Origin: CAVYVZ01 sp963772065
GTDB lineage: Bacteria; Acidobacteriota; Vicinamibacteria; Vicinamibacterales; UBA2999
NCBI GenBank assembly: GCA_963772065.1
Contig: CAVYVZ010000010.1
Span: forward strand, 496,001-560,000
Length of the DNA stretch: 64,000 nt
Direction: 5' to 3'
Below are positions 45,616 to 54,843 of the stretch, in pieces. A program made the position numbers and the translations under genes. A model generated the notes under the pieces. The model was not told where the DNA came from, did not search any database, and worked only from the letters and a program-made list of their open reading frames with translations. The stretch's first letter is position 1, and every line of letters begins with the position of its first letter.

Positions 45616-48126
45616 ATGAAGCTTGAAACCATCGTCCAGGACGTGCGCATCGGCCTCCGCGTCCTCGTCAAAGAACGTGCCTTCTGTACGCTCGCGGTCT
45701 TCGTCCTCGCTCTCGGCGTGGCCGCCGTGACCACACAGTTCACGGTGGTGAACGCCGTGATGCTGCGCGGCTTCTCGTTTCCGAACGCCGATCGGCTGAT
45801 GGACGTCAGGTTCATCGACCCGTCGAGCGCCAACTTCTTCGGCGTGAACGGCCGCCTCCTCGCCATGGATTTCGAGGAGCTCCGGAAGGACCAGCAGTCT
45901 TTCCAGATGATGGCCGCGTACCTGAACGGCTCGACGGTGAACGTCACGGCCGACGGCGCGCCGCGTCGGTATACCGGCGCGTACGTCACCGAAGACTTCC
46001 TGCGGATTCTCGGCGTCGGTCCGATGCTCGGGCGCGACCTCATCGCCGCCGACAACCAGCCCGGCGCTTCGAAGGTGGCGCTCATCAGCTACGCCATCTG
46101 GCAGCGCGACTTCGGCGGCTCGCCGGAAATCGTCGGCAAGGTGGTGCGCATCAACGGCGCGCCGGCGACCATCATCGGCGTCATGCCGGCCGACTTCAGG
46201 TTTCCCATCAACGAGGATCTCTGGATTCCGCTCTACAGCGAGTTTCCAGTACGACCACGGAACGATCCGCGCGCGAACGACCCGTCGGTCCTTGGCCTGA
46301 TTCGGCCGGGAGTGCCGGTCGGACAGGCCGAGGCCGAGATCACCCGATTCGCCGCGCGGTTCGCGAAGGCGTACCCCGACACGAACAAGCAGTTCAACAC
46401 CGGCCGCGTCGAGCCCCTCCTCAAGTCGTTCACGCCGCTCCCGCTGCGTGGCACGCTCCTCACGATGCTGGCGTTCTGCGCGGGCGTGCTGCTGATCGCA
46501 TGCGTGAACGTGATGAACATGCAGTTCGCGCGCGCGATGCTGCGCGTGCGGGAGCTGGCGGTGCGCTCGTCGCTCGGAGCGACGCGCACACGCCTCGTCC
46601 GCCAGATGCTCACCGAGAGCCTGCTGCTCGCCGGCGCCGGTGCCGTCCTGGGGGTTGGGCTCGCGTACTTCTCCGTCGACTGGCTGGCCGCCACGCTGCG
46701 CAACATGGACAACCCGCCGCCGGGGTGGATGGTCTTCGAGATCGACGGCCGCGTGCTCGCGTTCACCGTCGGCGCCACGATGGCGGCTGCGGTCATGTCG
46801 GGACTGCTGCCTGCCTGGATGTCGTCGCGCGTCAGCGCGGTGACCGTTCTCCGTGAAGGCGGCCGGGGCTCCACGTCGGGCCGCATCGGCATCCTCACGC
46901 GCGGTCTCGTGGTGGTGCAGGTTGTCGTCACGTGCGTCCTGCTGATCGGCGCGATCCTGCAGGTCCGCTCGCTGGTGCAGCAGCAGACCATCGATTACGG
47001 CTACGACACCGATGGTCTCCTCTCCGCGCGCATGGGGCTCATGGACGCGGACTACCCCACCCCTGCCGCGCGCAAGCTGTTTTACGACCGCGTGCTGCGC
47101 GACCTCGGGAGCTCGCCCGACTTCGCGGGCGTGGCGCTCACCAATCGCTTTCGGATGGTCTTCGGTGGAAACGCACCGGTTGAAATCGAGGGGAAGACCT
47201 ATAACGAGCGGCGCGATCGGCCGAACGCGAACTTCGAGCAGGTGTCTCCCGGCTTCTTCGGCCTGGTCGGTCAGAGAATCCTGGATGGCCGCGCATTCAC
47301 CGACGACGATCTGGGCTCCACGCGGCCGGTGGCGATCGTCAACGATGCATTCGCGCGGAAGCACTTCGGAACGGAGAGCGCCGTGGGACGCCGCTTTCGC
47401 ACCGGCGATGGCAGCGGCCCGTACGGGCCGTGGCGCACGATTGTGGGGGTGGTCTCCAACGTTCGCATGATGCCGCCGTTCAACATTCCCAACGTCGATG
47501 CCTCCGGCTTCTACGTGACGTTCTACTCCACTCCGACCGGTCCTGCGGACGAGACGGTCGGCGGCAATCAGTTCGCCACCGTCGTCGTCAAGCCGCAGCG
47601 CGGCCAGCGGGCCGATGCGCTCATCACACCGCTCCGGCGGGAGATCAACAAGCTCGACCCGAACCTGCCGCTCTACTTCGTCGGCACGGCGAAGCAGAAC
47701 ATCGACGGGTTCATCGCGCCGAGCCGCATCATCGCGACGATGTTCATGCTGTTCGGCGTGATCGCGGTCGTGCTGGCGGCGGTGGGGATTTACGGGGTGA
47801 TGTCGTTCTCGGTCAACCGGCGCACGTCGGAGTTCGGCGTGAGGATGGCCCTCGGCGCGCAGCACGGCGAGATCCTGAGGATGGTCGTCACGCAGGGCGC
47901 ACGACAGGTGGCGCTGGGGCTGTTCCTCGGCCTGGGTATCGCGCTGGCGCTGGCGACGGTTGGCGGCGCGGCTATCGGCAACATCCTCTTCAATGTCAGC
48001 GCACGCGATCCGCTGACCTATGTCGCCGTCGGCGTGCTGATCGCCGTCGTCTCGTTCGTCGCGGTGGCCGTGCCCGGCCGGCGGGCAGCGCGAGTGGATC
48101 CGGTGATCGCCCTGCGCGCGGAGTAG
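45616..48126 (+). CDS. ADOP-type ABC transporter permease (MacB/FtsX duplicated)
   Basis: An 836-residue permease with the duplicated MacB_PCD-FtsX-MacB_PCD-FtsX layout of the 'acidobacterial duplicated orphan permease' family. An N-terminal transmembrane helix (LAVFVLALGVAAVTTQFTVVNAVML) leads into a periplasmic domain with FGVNGRLLAMDFEELRKDQQSF. ELAVRSSLGATRTRLVRQMLTESLLLAGAGAVLG and EFGVRMALGAQHGEILRMVVTQGARQVALGLFLG are the two FtsX halves. No ATPase gene is adjacent, as the name implies. The function of these permeases is not known. Confidence 0.88.
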   Translation: MKLETIVQDVRIGLRVLVKERAFCTLAVFVLALGVAAVTTQFTVVNAVMLRGFSFPNADRLMDVRFIDPSSANFFGVNGRLLAMDFEELRKDQQSFQMMAAYLNGSTVNVTADGAPRRYTGAYVTEDFLRILGVGPMLGRDLIAADNQPGASKVALISYAIWQRDFGGSPEIVGKVVRINGAPATIIGVMPADFRFPINEDLWIPLYSEFPVRPRNDPRANDPSVLGLIRPGVPVGQAEAEITRFAARFAKAYPDTNKQFNTGRVEPLLKSFTPLPLRGTLLTMLAFCAGVLLIACVNVMNMQFARAMLRVRELAVRSSLGATRTRLVRQMLTESLLLAGAGAVLGVGLAYFSVDWLAATLRNMDNPPPGWMVFEIDGRVLAFTVGATMAAAVMSGLLPAWMSSRVSAVTVLREGGRGSTSGRIGILTRGLVVVQVVVTCVLLIGAILQVRSLVQQQTIDYGYDTDGLLSARMGLMDADYPTPAARKLFYDRVLRDLGSSPDFAGVALTNRFRMVFGGNAPVEIEGKTYNERRDRPNANFEQVSPGFFGLVGQRILDGRAFTDDDLGSTRPVAIVNDAFARKHFGTESAVGRRFRTGDGSGPYGPWRTIVGVVSNVRMMPPFNIPNVDASGFYVTFYSTPTGPADETVGGNQFATVVVKPQRGQRADALITPLRREINKLDPNLPLYFVGTAKQNIDGFIAPSRIIATMFMLFGVIAVVLAAVGIYGVMSFSVNRRTSEFGVRMALGAQHGEILRMVVTQGARQVALGLFLGLGIALALATVGGAAIGNILFNVSARDPLTYVAVGVLIAVVSFVAVAVPGRRAARVDPVIALRAE

Positions 48127-48147
48127 ACCGAGACCGTCCGATTGGGC

Positions 48148-49617
48148 CTACGGGCGTGCCGCAGCCATGCGCCTCACCGCTTCCGGCAGCTCGCGCTCGT
48201 TCAGCCAGGCAAAGCTCAGTCGGGCGAATGGCCTCGGCCTGCCGTCGAACGCGTACCGGCGGCCCGTGTACCACGAGACACCGCGCTCGATGCTGCGATC
48301 GGCCCACACGTCGAAGTCGACGGCCATGCGCAGGTGGACCCAGAGCGCCATACCTCCGCCAGCGAGCGTGAACTCGACCTCATCGCCAAACGTCCGCCGC
48401 AAGCTGTTCGCCAGAATCTCGCGGCGGCTCGCGTACACGCGTCGAACGCGCGCGACGTGCCGCTGCAGCTCGCCGTCCTCGATCAACGTGGCGATGGCCG
48501 CCTCGGTCGCCAGGTCGCCTTGGATGTCGAGCAGCGAGCGGATCGCGCCGACACTCCGCAGCACCGCCGGCGGCGCCACGATGTAGCCGATGCGGAGGCT
48601 GGGGGCGAGGATCTTCGAGAGCGTGCCGATGTAGACGACGACGCCGTGATGATCCGCGCTGGCCAGCGGGAGCACGGGTTTTCCGTCGTAGTGGAACTCG
48701 TAGTCGTAGTCGTCCTCGATGATCGCGATCCCCTTGGCGCGCGCCAGGGCGAGCAGCGCCATGCGACGCGCGGCCTTCAACGTCACCGTGGTCGGATATT
48801 GATGATGCGGCGTGACGTAGACCGCGCGCAGGGTCGTGCGGCTCGCGAGGCGCCGCAGCGCGTCCACATCGATCCCGTCGGCGTCGACGGCGACGGGCAC
48901 GACGGTTGCTCCGGCCGCTCGAAACGCTTCCCACGCGGGCCGGTAGCCGATCTGTTCCACTGCCACGACGTCGCCGGGGCGGACGAGCGCGCGTGCCGCG
49001 AGGGTCAGCGCCATCTGGCTGCCGCGCGTGATGAACACATCGTCGGCCGCGACCGACAGACCTCGTGTGTTCGAGAGCATCGATGCCAGCGCGGCACGGA
49101 GCGCCTGATGTCCTTCGATATCGCCGTACGCGAGCACGTCGGCACCCCGCAGCGCGAGAACCCGACGGTAGGCGCGGCCGATCGATCGCGCCGGGACGAG
49201 CCGTACGTCGGGCGCGCCGTTGCTCAAGTTCAACGTGCCGCGCGGCAGAACCGGCTGCCGGTATGCGACGGGCGGCTCGGGAAGCGCGAACGCGACTCGG
49301 GTCGGGACGCGCGCGCGAATGCCAAGCTGGCGTGAGAACGGTCGGCCTCGATCGCTCGGTATGGCGCGCGTCACGAACGTGCCGCGGCCCGGCGCCGTCT
49401 CGAGCCAGCCTTCCGCGGTCAGTTCCGCCAACGATGCAAGGACGGTGTTGCGGTGGACCTGCAGGCTCGCCGCGAGCCGGCGGCTGCCGGGCAGACGATC
49501 GCCCGGGCGCAGCCGCCCCCGCTGGATGTCGGAGGCCAGCGCACGCGCGATCTGCAGAAACGGCGGGAGGGACGCGTCACGGTCGAGATCGATCACGAGG
49601 TCCCAGGAGCGCGGCAT
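48148..49617 (-). CDS. MocR/PdxR-type PLP-dependent transcriptional regulator
   Basis: A 489-residue fusion. The N-terminal GntR winged helix (LPPFLQIARALASDIQRGRLRPGDRLPGSRRLAASLQVHRNTVLASLAELTAEGWLETAPGRGTFVT) is joined to an aminotransferase-like domain. That domain shows NGAPDVRLVP, VFITRGSQMALTLAARALVRPGDVVAVEQIGYR, IIEDDYDYEFHYDG, and the PLP lysine in YIGTLSKILAPSLRIGY. Regulators of this type control vitamin B6, amino-acid or GABA pathways. No obvious target gene is adjacent. Ten bases separate it from the AlkZ-like gene on the same strand. Confidence 0.9.
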   Translation of the reverse strand: MPRSWDLVIDLDRDASLPPFLQIARALASDIQRGRLRPGDRLPGSRRLAASLQVHRNTVLASLAELTAEGWLETAPGRGTFVTRAIPSDRGRPFSRQLGIRARVPTRVAFALPEPPVAYRQPVLPRGTLNLSNGAPDVRLVPARSIGRAYRRVLALRGADVLAYGDIEGHQALRAALASMLSNTRGLSVAADDVFITRGSQMALTLAARALVRPGDVVAVEQIGYRPAWEAFRAAGATVVPVAVDADGIDVDALRRLASRTTLRAVYVTPHHQYPTTVTLKAARRMALLALARAKGIAIIEDDYDYEFHYDGKPVLPLASADHHGVVVYIGTLSKILAPSLRIGYIVAPPAVLRSVGAIRSLLDIQGDLATEAAIATLIEDGELQRHVARVRRVYASRREILANSLRRTFGDEVEFTLAGGGMALWVHLRMAVDFDVWADRSIERGVSWYTGRRYAFDGRPRPFARLSFAWLNERELPEAVRRMAAARP

Positions 49618-49626
49618 GGCGGGAGC

Positions 49627-50487
49627 TCATTCTATCGCCGCTGCAAAACTCGCCTGAAGCGCGGCCAACCGATACTCGCCGGGAGCGAGCATGGTCGCGT
49701 AGCCTTCCGCCACCAGGGCGCGATTGCCGCGGCCGGCGTCCGGGCGCGACAAGCCCGTCACTCGAGCCAGCTCGCCGGGGATCGTCATGCCCGCTCCAGA
49801 CAGAAAGCACCGGGCGATCTCCCGCAGGGCCGTTTCCCGATTCACGCGCCGGCGGAGCGCGTCGGGAAACCGCCCGACGGCAAGCGTCCAGATGTAGGTG
49901 AACTTCGGCTGATAGAAGACGGCGCTCGGCATCACGATCATGGCGGCCTGGAGCTCGTCGAGGCCGCTGGTGAACAACGTCCGGTCTCTCAGGCCGGATT
50001 CGTCGCGCAGGTCCCCCGTGCTCATCTCCCATTCCCTGCGCAGCACCCGGAGGATCGCCCGTGCGTTCTTGCTCAATCGCCGTTGCTCATCCATGCGCCG
50101 CATTCCCCAGACGGCGTGAAAGTAAGGGATCATGCGCGGCGCGATGAACATCGATTTGCCGCGAGCCAGTTTCGCGTAGTACACCCTTCCCCGCCGCAGG
50201 ACCTCGTCCTTGAGCACCCAGGTCAGCGAGGCCTCCGGGTCTTTCTGTACGTTGCGTGGCAGCACGGCGTCGCGCCGCCCGCAGACCGCCACGAAGAGCG
50301 ACGGACCCGGCCGCCGGGAGTCGGTCAGTGAGGCGGCGAAGCCGACCTGCTCGATGAAATGTTCCGCCTCGATGGCGGTCTCGACCTGACGCACGCCTTC
50401 GCGGCGCCAGCGCTCATCGCGGTGGTCTTCGATCCATGCAGGAATAGAATGCCTGCGCCCGGAGGTGTTTGAATGCGAGGTCGGCAT
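49627..50487 (-). CDS. AlkZ-like winged-helix protein
   Basis: A 286-residue protein with serial winged-helix segments in the style of AlkZ/YcaQ DNA glycosylases (HTH_42). Helical parts are IEAEHFIEQVGFAASL, RLSKNARAILRVLRREWEMSTGDLRDESGL and GMTIPGELARVTGLSRPDAGRGNRALVAEGYA. The catalytic Gln-x-Gln of AlkZ was not found, so repair activity is uncertain and a regulator-like role is possible. The first codons overlap the divergent amidohydrolase gene by 15 bases, which hints that the true start is further in. Confidence 0.5.
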   Translation of the reverse strand: MPTSHSNTSGRRHSIPAWIEDHRDERWRREGVRQVETAIEAEHFIEQVGFAASLTDSRRPGPSLFVAVCGRRDAVLPRNVQKDPEASLTWVLKDEVLRRGRVYYAKLARGKSMFIAPRMIPYFHAVWGMRRMDEQRRLSKNARAILRVLRREWEMSTGDLRDESGLRDRTLFTSGLDELQAAMIVMPSAVFYQPKFTYIWTLAVGRFPDALRRRVNRETALREIARCFLSGAGMTIPGELARVTGLSRPDAGRGNRALVAEGYATMLAPGEYRLAALQASFAAAIE

Positions 50488-51812
50488 CGTTACGCGTGGC
50501 TCCAGATCCTATTCTTGATTTCCAGCGTCGGCACGGACATGGGCGCGCAGTCGCCTGCGCCTGCCGCGATCACCGCGATCCGCGCCGGACGGCTGTTCGA
50601 TCCCGAGGCCGGACGCATGCTCCCGAATCAGATCATCGTCGTCGAAGGGGCGCGCATCCGGGATGTCGGACCGTCAGTGGCCATTCCCGCGATGGCGCAG
50701 GTGATCGACCTCTCCGGCATGACGGTGATGCCCGGCCTCGTGGAGGCGCACAATCACCTCGCGCTCACCTACAAGCCCGTCCCCGAGACCAACGTCTACT
50801 ACTTCACCTACGTGCAGGAGTCGACCGCGCTGCGCGCGATTCAGGCCGCGTCGAACGGAATCCAGATGCTCGCGTCTGGATTCACGATCGTCCGCGACAT
50901 GGGCAACAACGGCAACTACGCCGACACGGCGCTGCGCCAGGCCATCGAGCAGGGGTGGATTCCAGGCCCCACGATCATCAACTCCGGCATCATCATCGGC
51001 GGCATGGGCGGCCAGTTCTTCCCGACGCCTGAAATGGCGAAGGAGCACAGCATCGTCTATCCCGATACCTCGATGCCGACACGCCGGACGAAATCGTGAA
51101 GGCGGTTCGCCAGAACATTCTCTTTGGCGCGAAGGTGATCAAGATCTGCGTGGACTGCAAGCCGTACGGCTACACCGCCGACGAGATCCGGCTCGTGATG
51201 CGCGAGGCGGCCAAGGCGGGCTTGAAGGTCGAAGGGCACGTGCAGACTCTGAATGGCGCGCGCAATGCGATCGAGGCGGGCATCTGGTCGATCGCCCACT
51301 CGGGCGCGCTCACCGACGAGATGCACAAGCTGATGGCGAAGAAGGGCATCTGGCGCGCGGGCACGGAAACGCCGCCCGGGCTGGCCGGGCATCCGGTGTC
51401 GCCGGAGGCGTACACGCGCACGGTCGCTGGGTTGAAAAACGCGCATGAGAACAAAGTGCCCCTGACTTTTTCGACCGACGCCGACTACTGGGTGGAAGGC
51501 AAGACACGCGGCGAGCTGTGCCTCGAGTTCATCAAGCCGTGGAAGGACGCCGGCATCCCCATCGTCGACACGCTCCGGGCGATGACGATCAACGGCTACA
51601 AGGTGAGCGAGACGGAGGGCACACGCGGCCCGATCAAGCCCGGGTTCTTTGCCGACCTGATCGCGATGCCTCGCAATCCGCTCGACGATCTCGAGGCGCT
51701 CAAGAACGTGCAGTTCGTGATGAAGGACGGTCAGGTGTTCAAGCGCGACGGCGTGATGACGCCGGCAGCGTTCTTCCATGCGGGCCCAGTCAACGGTTGG
51801 CGCATTCGGTGA
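50473..51812 (+). CDS. Exported amidohydrolase, frameshifted
   Basis: A metal-dependent hydrolase of about 445 residues. The signal peptide is WLQILFLISSVGTDMGA. VIDLSGMTVMPGLVEAHNHLAL carries the HNH-type metal ligands. A one-base shift near 51066 breaks YPE from YLDADTPDEIVKAVRQNILFGAKVIKI, which holds the likely bridging lysine. EGHVQ, SIAHSGAL and FSTDADYW give the remaining His and Asp ligands. TRGPIKPGFFADLIAMPRNPLDDLEALKNVQFVMKDGQVFK is the usual amidohydrolase tail. GGAGG precedes the ATG at 50473. Substrates of such exported imidazolonepropionase/prolidase-like enzymes vary. Confidence 0.82.
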
Positions 51813-51896
51813 GCGGATCCGGCGGCAGGCACTGGTCCAGCCGAAATCGTCGGTCCGGGCCTTGGCGCCTGGACCAGCACGCGGTACTTGATACCG

Positions 51897-52424
51897 ATGA
51901 CCGATCCGCAGGCCTATCGCGAGAATCTGTTCAAGTTGCTCGGTGACCAAGACCCTCTGGAGGTATTGGCGCAGACGGCGTCCACGTTGGCCGATACCGT
52001 CCGCCAGCATTCGGCGACGGTGCTGCGCACCCGGCCATTCGAGGGCAAATGGACGCCGAACGAGGTCATCGGTCATCTCGTTGACGGCGAATGGGTGTAC
52101 GGATATCGCCTGAGGCTGATTCTGTGCGAGGACAGTCCGGCCATTCTGGGCACGAACCAGAATGCGTGGGTCTCTGGTCAAGGGCACAATGAGCGCGAGC
52201 CGTCGGAGCTCGTGGAAATGTTTCGAACGCTGCGCCAGTTCAATCTGGCGCTGTGGAAACGGACGTCAGCGACGGATTCGAACCGTAGCGGCCAGCACAA
52301 CGAGCGCGGCCCGGAGTCCCTGGCCCTGATGTTCCGAATGCTGGCCGGTCACGACCTGTCCCATCTCGCTCAGATCGCTCGCTATATTCAAGCCGTTCAG
52401 CAGCGGGGAGAGCGCAGGTGTTGA
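51897..52424 (+). CDS. DinB-family protein
   Basis: A 175-residue four-helix metal-binding protein of the DinB/YfiT type. VIGHLVDGEWVYGYRLRLIL supplies the first histidine, and the pair in GHDLSHLAQIARYI supplies the others of the three-His site. DinB-like proteins act as thiol transferases or are damage-inducible proteins of unknown role. ATG 51897 is preferred over TTG 51888. The stop lies inside the start region of the second ADOP permease (seven-base overlap), so the two are co-translated. Confidence 0.85.
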   Translation: MTDPQAYRENLFKLLGDQDPLEVLAQTASTLADTVRQHSATVLRTRPFEGKWTPNEVIGHLVDGEWVYGYRLRLILCEDSPAILGTNQNAWVSGQGHNEREPSELVEMFRTLRQFNLALWKRTSATDSNRSGQHNERGPESLALMFRMLAGHDLSHLAQIARYIQAVQQRGERRC

Positions 52425-54838
52425 ACGATCTCCGCATCGCCCTTCGTCAACACGTCCGGCAGCCCGGCTTCGCATTGACAGTCGTGTGTACCCTCGCCCT
52501 TGCGATCGGGGCGACGACGGCCGTGTTCTCGGTCGTGAACGCCGTGCTCGTCCGCGCGTTGCCCTTCGCGTCGCCCGAACGGCTGGTGTGGATCGCGTCG
52601 GTGCGGACGGACGGTCCGAATGCGCCGTTCTCGCTGCCGGAGTTCATGGACTATCGCAGCCAGACGCGCACGCTGTCGGGCCTCGCGGCTTACGCGAATT
52701 GGAGTGCGAGCCTGGCCGGCGAGGGCGTGACGGAGCGGCTCCAGGGCGCGCGGATGTCGGCCAGCGCGTTCGACGTGCTGGGCGTATCGCCCGCGGCCGG
52801 GCGCTTGCTGAATGAAAGCGACGATCGCGCCGATGCGCCGGCGGTGGTGGTCGTGAGCTATCGGCTCTGGCAACGGCAGTATGGCGGAGCGGCCGACGCA
52901 GTGGGCAGAGCCGTGCGGATCAACGGTGAGCCGTTCGTGATCGTCGGCGTGCTGCCGGCGCAGTTTCCTTTGCCGCTTCGAGACATCGATGTTGTGACGC
53001 CGCTCGCACCCGACCGCGATCCCCTTCGCCACGTGCGGAACTCCGTGAACTTTTTGAGAATGTTCGGGCGCCTCGATTCAGGTGTGAATGCCAATCGGGC
53101 ACAGGCCGAGCTCACCGCGATCTGCCGGTCGCTTCGGCAGCAGTTCCCCGTCGAGTACGCGCGCAAGGATGCCGTCCGCGTCGTCGCGCTGCACGAGGCG
53201 CTGGTCGGCGACTTCCGTCAGTCGATGCTCATCCTGTTCGCCGCCGTGATCGTGGTGCTGGCGACGGCGCTCGCGAATCTCGTGTCGCTTGCGCTTGTGA
53301 GGGCCAACGGCCGCCGCGCCGAGCTGGCGATGCGCGTCGCGATCGGTGCCTCGCGAGTGGATCTCGCACGACAGCTCATGTCTGAAGCGGCGCTGCTGGC
53401 GGCGGTCGGCAGTCTCCTCGGGTGGATCGTGGCGATCCAGGCCATCCGCGTCGCGATGCTGTTCGCACCGGCTTCGATTCCGCGGCTTGCGGAGGTGAGC
53501 CTTGACGGCACAGTTGCGTTGTTCGTGATTGCGGTCACCGCACTCGTGACGGTGCTCCTGACCGTTGCGCTCGGCGCGATCGCGCGCACGCGACCGGGCG
53601 ACGCACTGCGGCCGGCGGGCCGCGGCGCGATCGGCGATCGCTGGAACCATCGGGTCCGGAACGTCATGGTCGTCGCCGAGATCTCGGCGGCCCTCGTCCT
53701 GCTGCTCGCGACGATCGTCCTGGTTCAGAATCTGCGCGAGCTCCGCGGCCTGCATCCGGGGTTCGATCCGGACGGCATCTTCCAGGCGCGGGTGTCGATT
53801 CCGGCGACGTATCGATCGCCAGACGAGATCTCGCGTTTCTACGATCGGGTGTCGGAGCGGCTGGTCGCCTCGCCGGGTGTGGAGCGCGTGGCAGTCATCT
53901 CGGTCGCGCCCTTGAGCGGACTGCTCGCCACCGTGCCGTTTACAGTTGCCGGCCGATCGGCTACCGAGCGCGACCGCGTGAGCGCCAATATCCGCGCGAT
54001 CTCTCCCGGCTACTTCTCGACGGTGGGCACGCGACTACTGCAGGGACGACTGTTCGCGGAGACCGACCGATCGAGCACGCCGCATGTGGCGCTTGTGAGC
54101 GCGGCGCTTGCCGATCGATTCCTGCCGCGAGGCGTGCGTGGGCAACGGCTCCTGATCGACGACAACAACACGGGCCCGCGGCCGGTCGAGATCGTCGGCG
54201 TGGTCGAGAACGTTCGTCATACCGCGCTCGATCTCCCTCCGGCGCTCGACATCTACGTCCCGCTGCGGCAGGTTCATCCGGACGGTGTGCCGTTCCTCAG
54301 AAACAATCAATTCTGGATGATCAGGACCGAATCGGATCCGGCGGCGTTCCGCGCCACGTTCCTCGCGCACCTGCGCGCGGTCGATCCGGATGCCGCGGTG
54401 TCGGGCACCGGTCCGCTGCGCCAGTTCGTCGACGCCTCGCTCGGGCCGCGGCGCTTCAATCTCGGTTTGTTCGGCACGTTCGCGTTCACGGCGGTGCTGC
54501 TCGCCGTCGTCGGCCTCTACGGGCTCGTGTCGTACGCGGTCAGCCAACGAGCGCCGGAGATCGGCTTGCGCATGGCGATCGGCGCCAGCCAACGCGACGT
54601 GCAGCTGATGATCCTTCGCCAGGCCGCCGGGCTCGGCATCGCCGGAGCGATGGTTGGTCTGGGTCTCGCCTTCGCCGCGCGGCCCCTGATCTCGGGCCTG
54701 GCGCAGGACGTCTCGATCGACCCTGCCCTGGCCGCCGCGACCGCGGCGCTCCTGATTGGAGTGGTGTTGATGGCCGCCTGGCTGCCTGCGCGCCGCGCCG
54801 CGCGGATCGAACCGACGCTGGCGCTCAGAGCACAGTGA
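52418..54838 (+). CDS. ADOP-type ABC transporter permease
   Basis: An 806-residue duplicated MacB/FtsX permease, second of its kind in the window. The first helix GFALTVVCTLALAIGATTAVFSVVNAVLVRALPF is the family hallmark. The two FtsX halves are LVRANGRRAELAMRVAIGASRVDLARQLMSEAALLAAVGSLLG and VSQRAPEIGLRMAIGASQRDVQLMILRQAAGLGIAG. The GTG at 52418 overlaps the DinB stop. It converges on the sugar dehydrogenase gene with only five bases between them. Function of the family is unknown. Confidence 0.88.
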   Translation: MLNDLRIALRQHVRQPGFALTVVCTLALAIGATTAVFSVVNAVLVRALPFASPERLVWIASVRTDGPNAPFSLPEFMDYRSQTRTLSGLAAYANWSASLAGEGVTERLQGARMSASAFDVLGVSPAAGRLLNESDDRADAPAVVVVSYRLWQRQYGGAADAVGRAVRINGEPFVIVGVLPAQFPLPLRDIDVVTPLAPDRDPLRHVRNSVNFLRMFGRLDSGVNANRAQAELTAICRSLRQQFPVEYARKDAVRVVALHEALVGDFRQSMLILFAAVIVVLATALANLVSLALVRANGRRAELAMRVAIGASRVDLARQLMSEAALLAAVGSLLGWIVAIQAIRVAMLFAPASIPRLAEVSLDGTVALFVIAVTALVTVLLTVALGAIARTRPGDALRPAGRGAIGDRWNHRVRNVMVVAEISAALVLLLATIVLVQNLRELRGLHPGFDPDGIFQARVSIPATYRSPDEISRFYDRVSERLVASPGVERVAVISVAPLSGLLATVPFTVAGRSATERDRVSANIRAISPGYFSTVGTRLLQGRLFAETDRSSTPHVALVSAALADRFLPRGVRGQRLLIDDNNTGPRPVEIVGVVENVRHTALDLPPALDIYVPLRQVHPDGVPFLRNNQFWMIRTESDPAAFRATFLAHLRAVDPDAAVSGTGPLRQFVDASLGPRRFNLGLFGTFAFTAVLLAVVGLYGLVSYAVSQRAPEIGLRMAIGASQRDVQLMILRQAAGLGIAGAMVGLGLAFAARPLISGLAQDVSIDPALAAATAALLIGVVLMAAWLPARRAARIEPTLALRAQ

Positions 54839-54843
54839 CGCTA

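Noticed and set aside
45388..47865. An 825-codon open frame on the minus strand
   Set aside because: Antisense to the ADOP permease; rich in His, Arg, Asp and Glu with no domain. High third-position GC keeps it open.
52262..52284. GGTTCGAATCC on the minus strand, like a tRNA T-arm
   Set aside because: It lies inside the DinB coding sequence and no acceptor, D-arm or anticodon stem can be formed around it.
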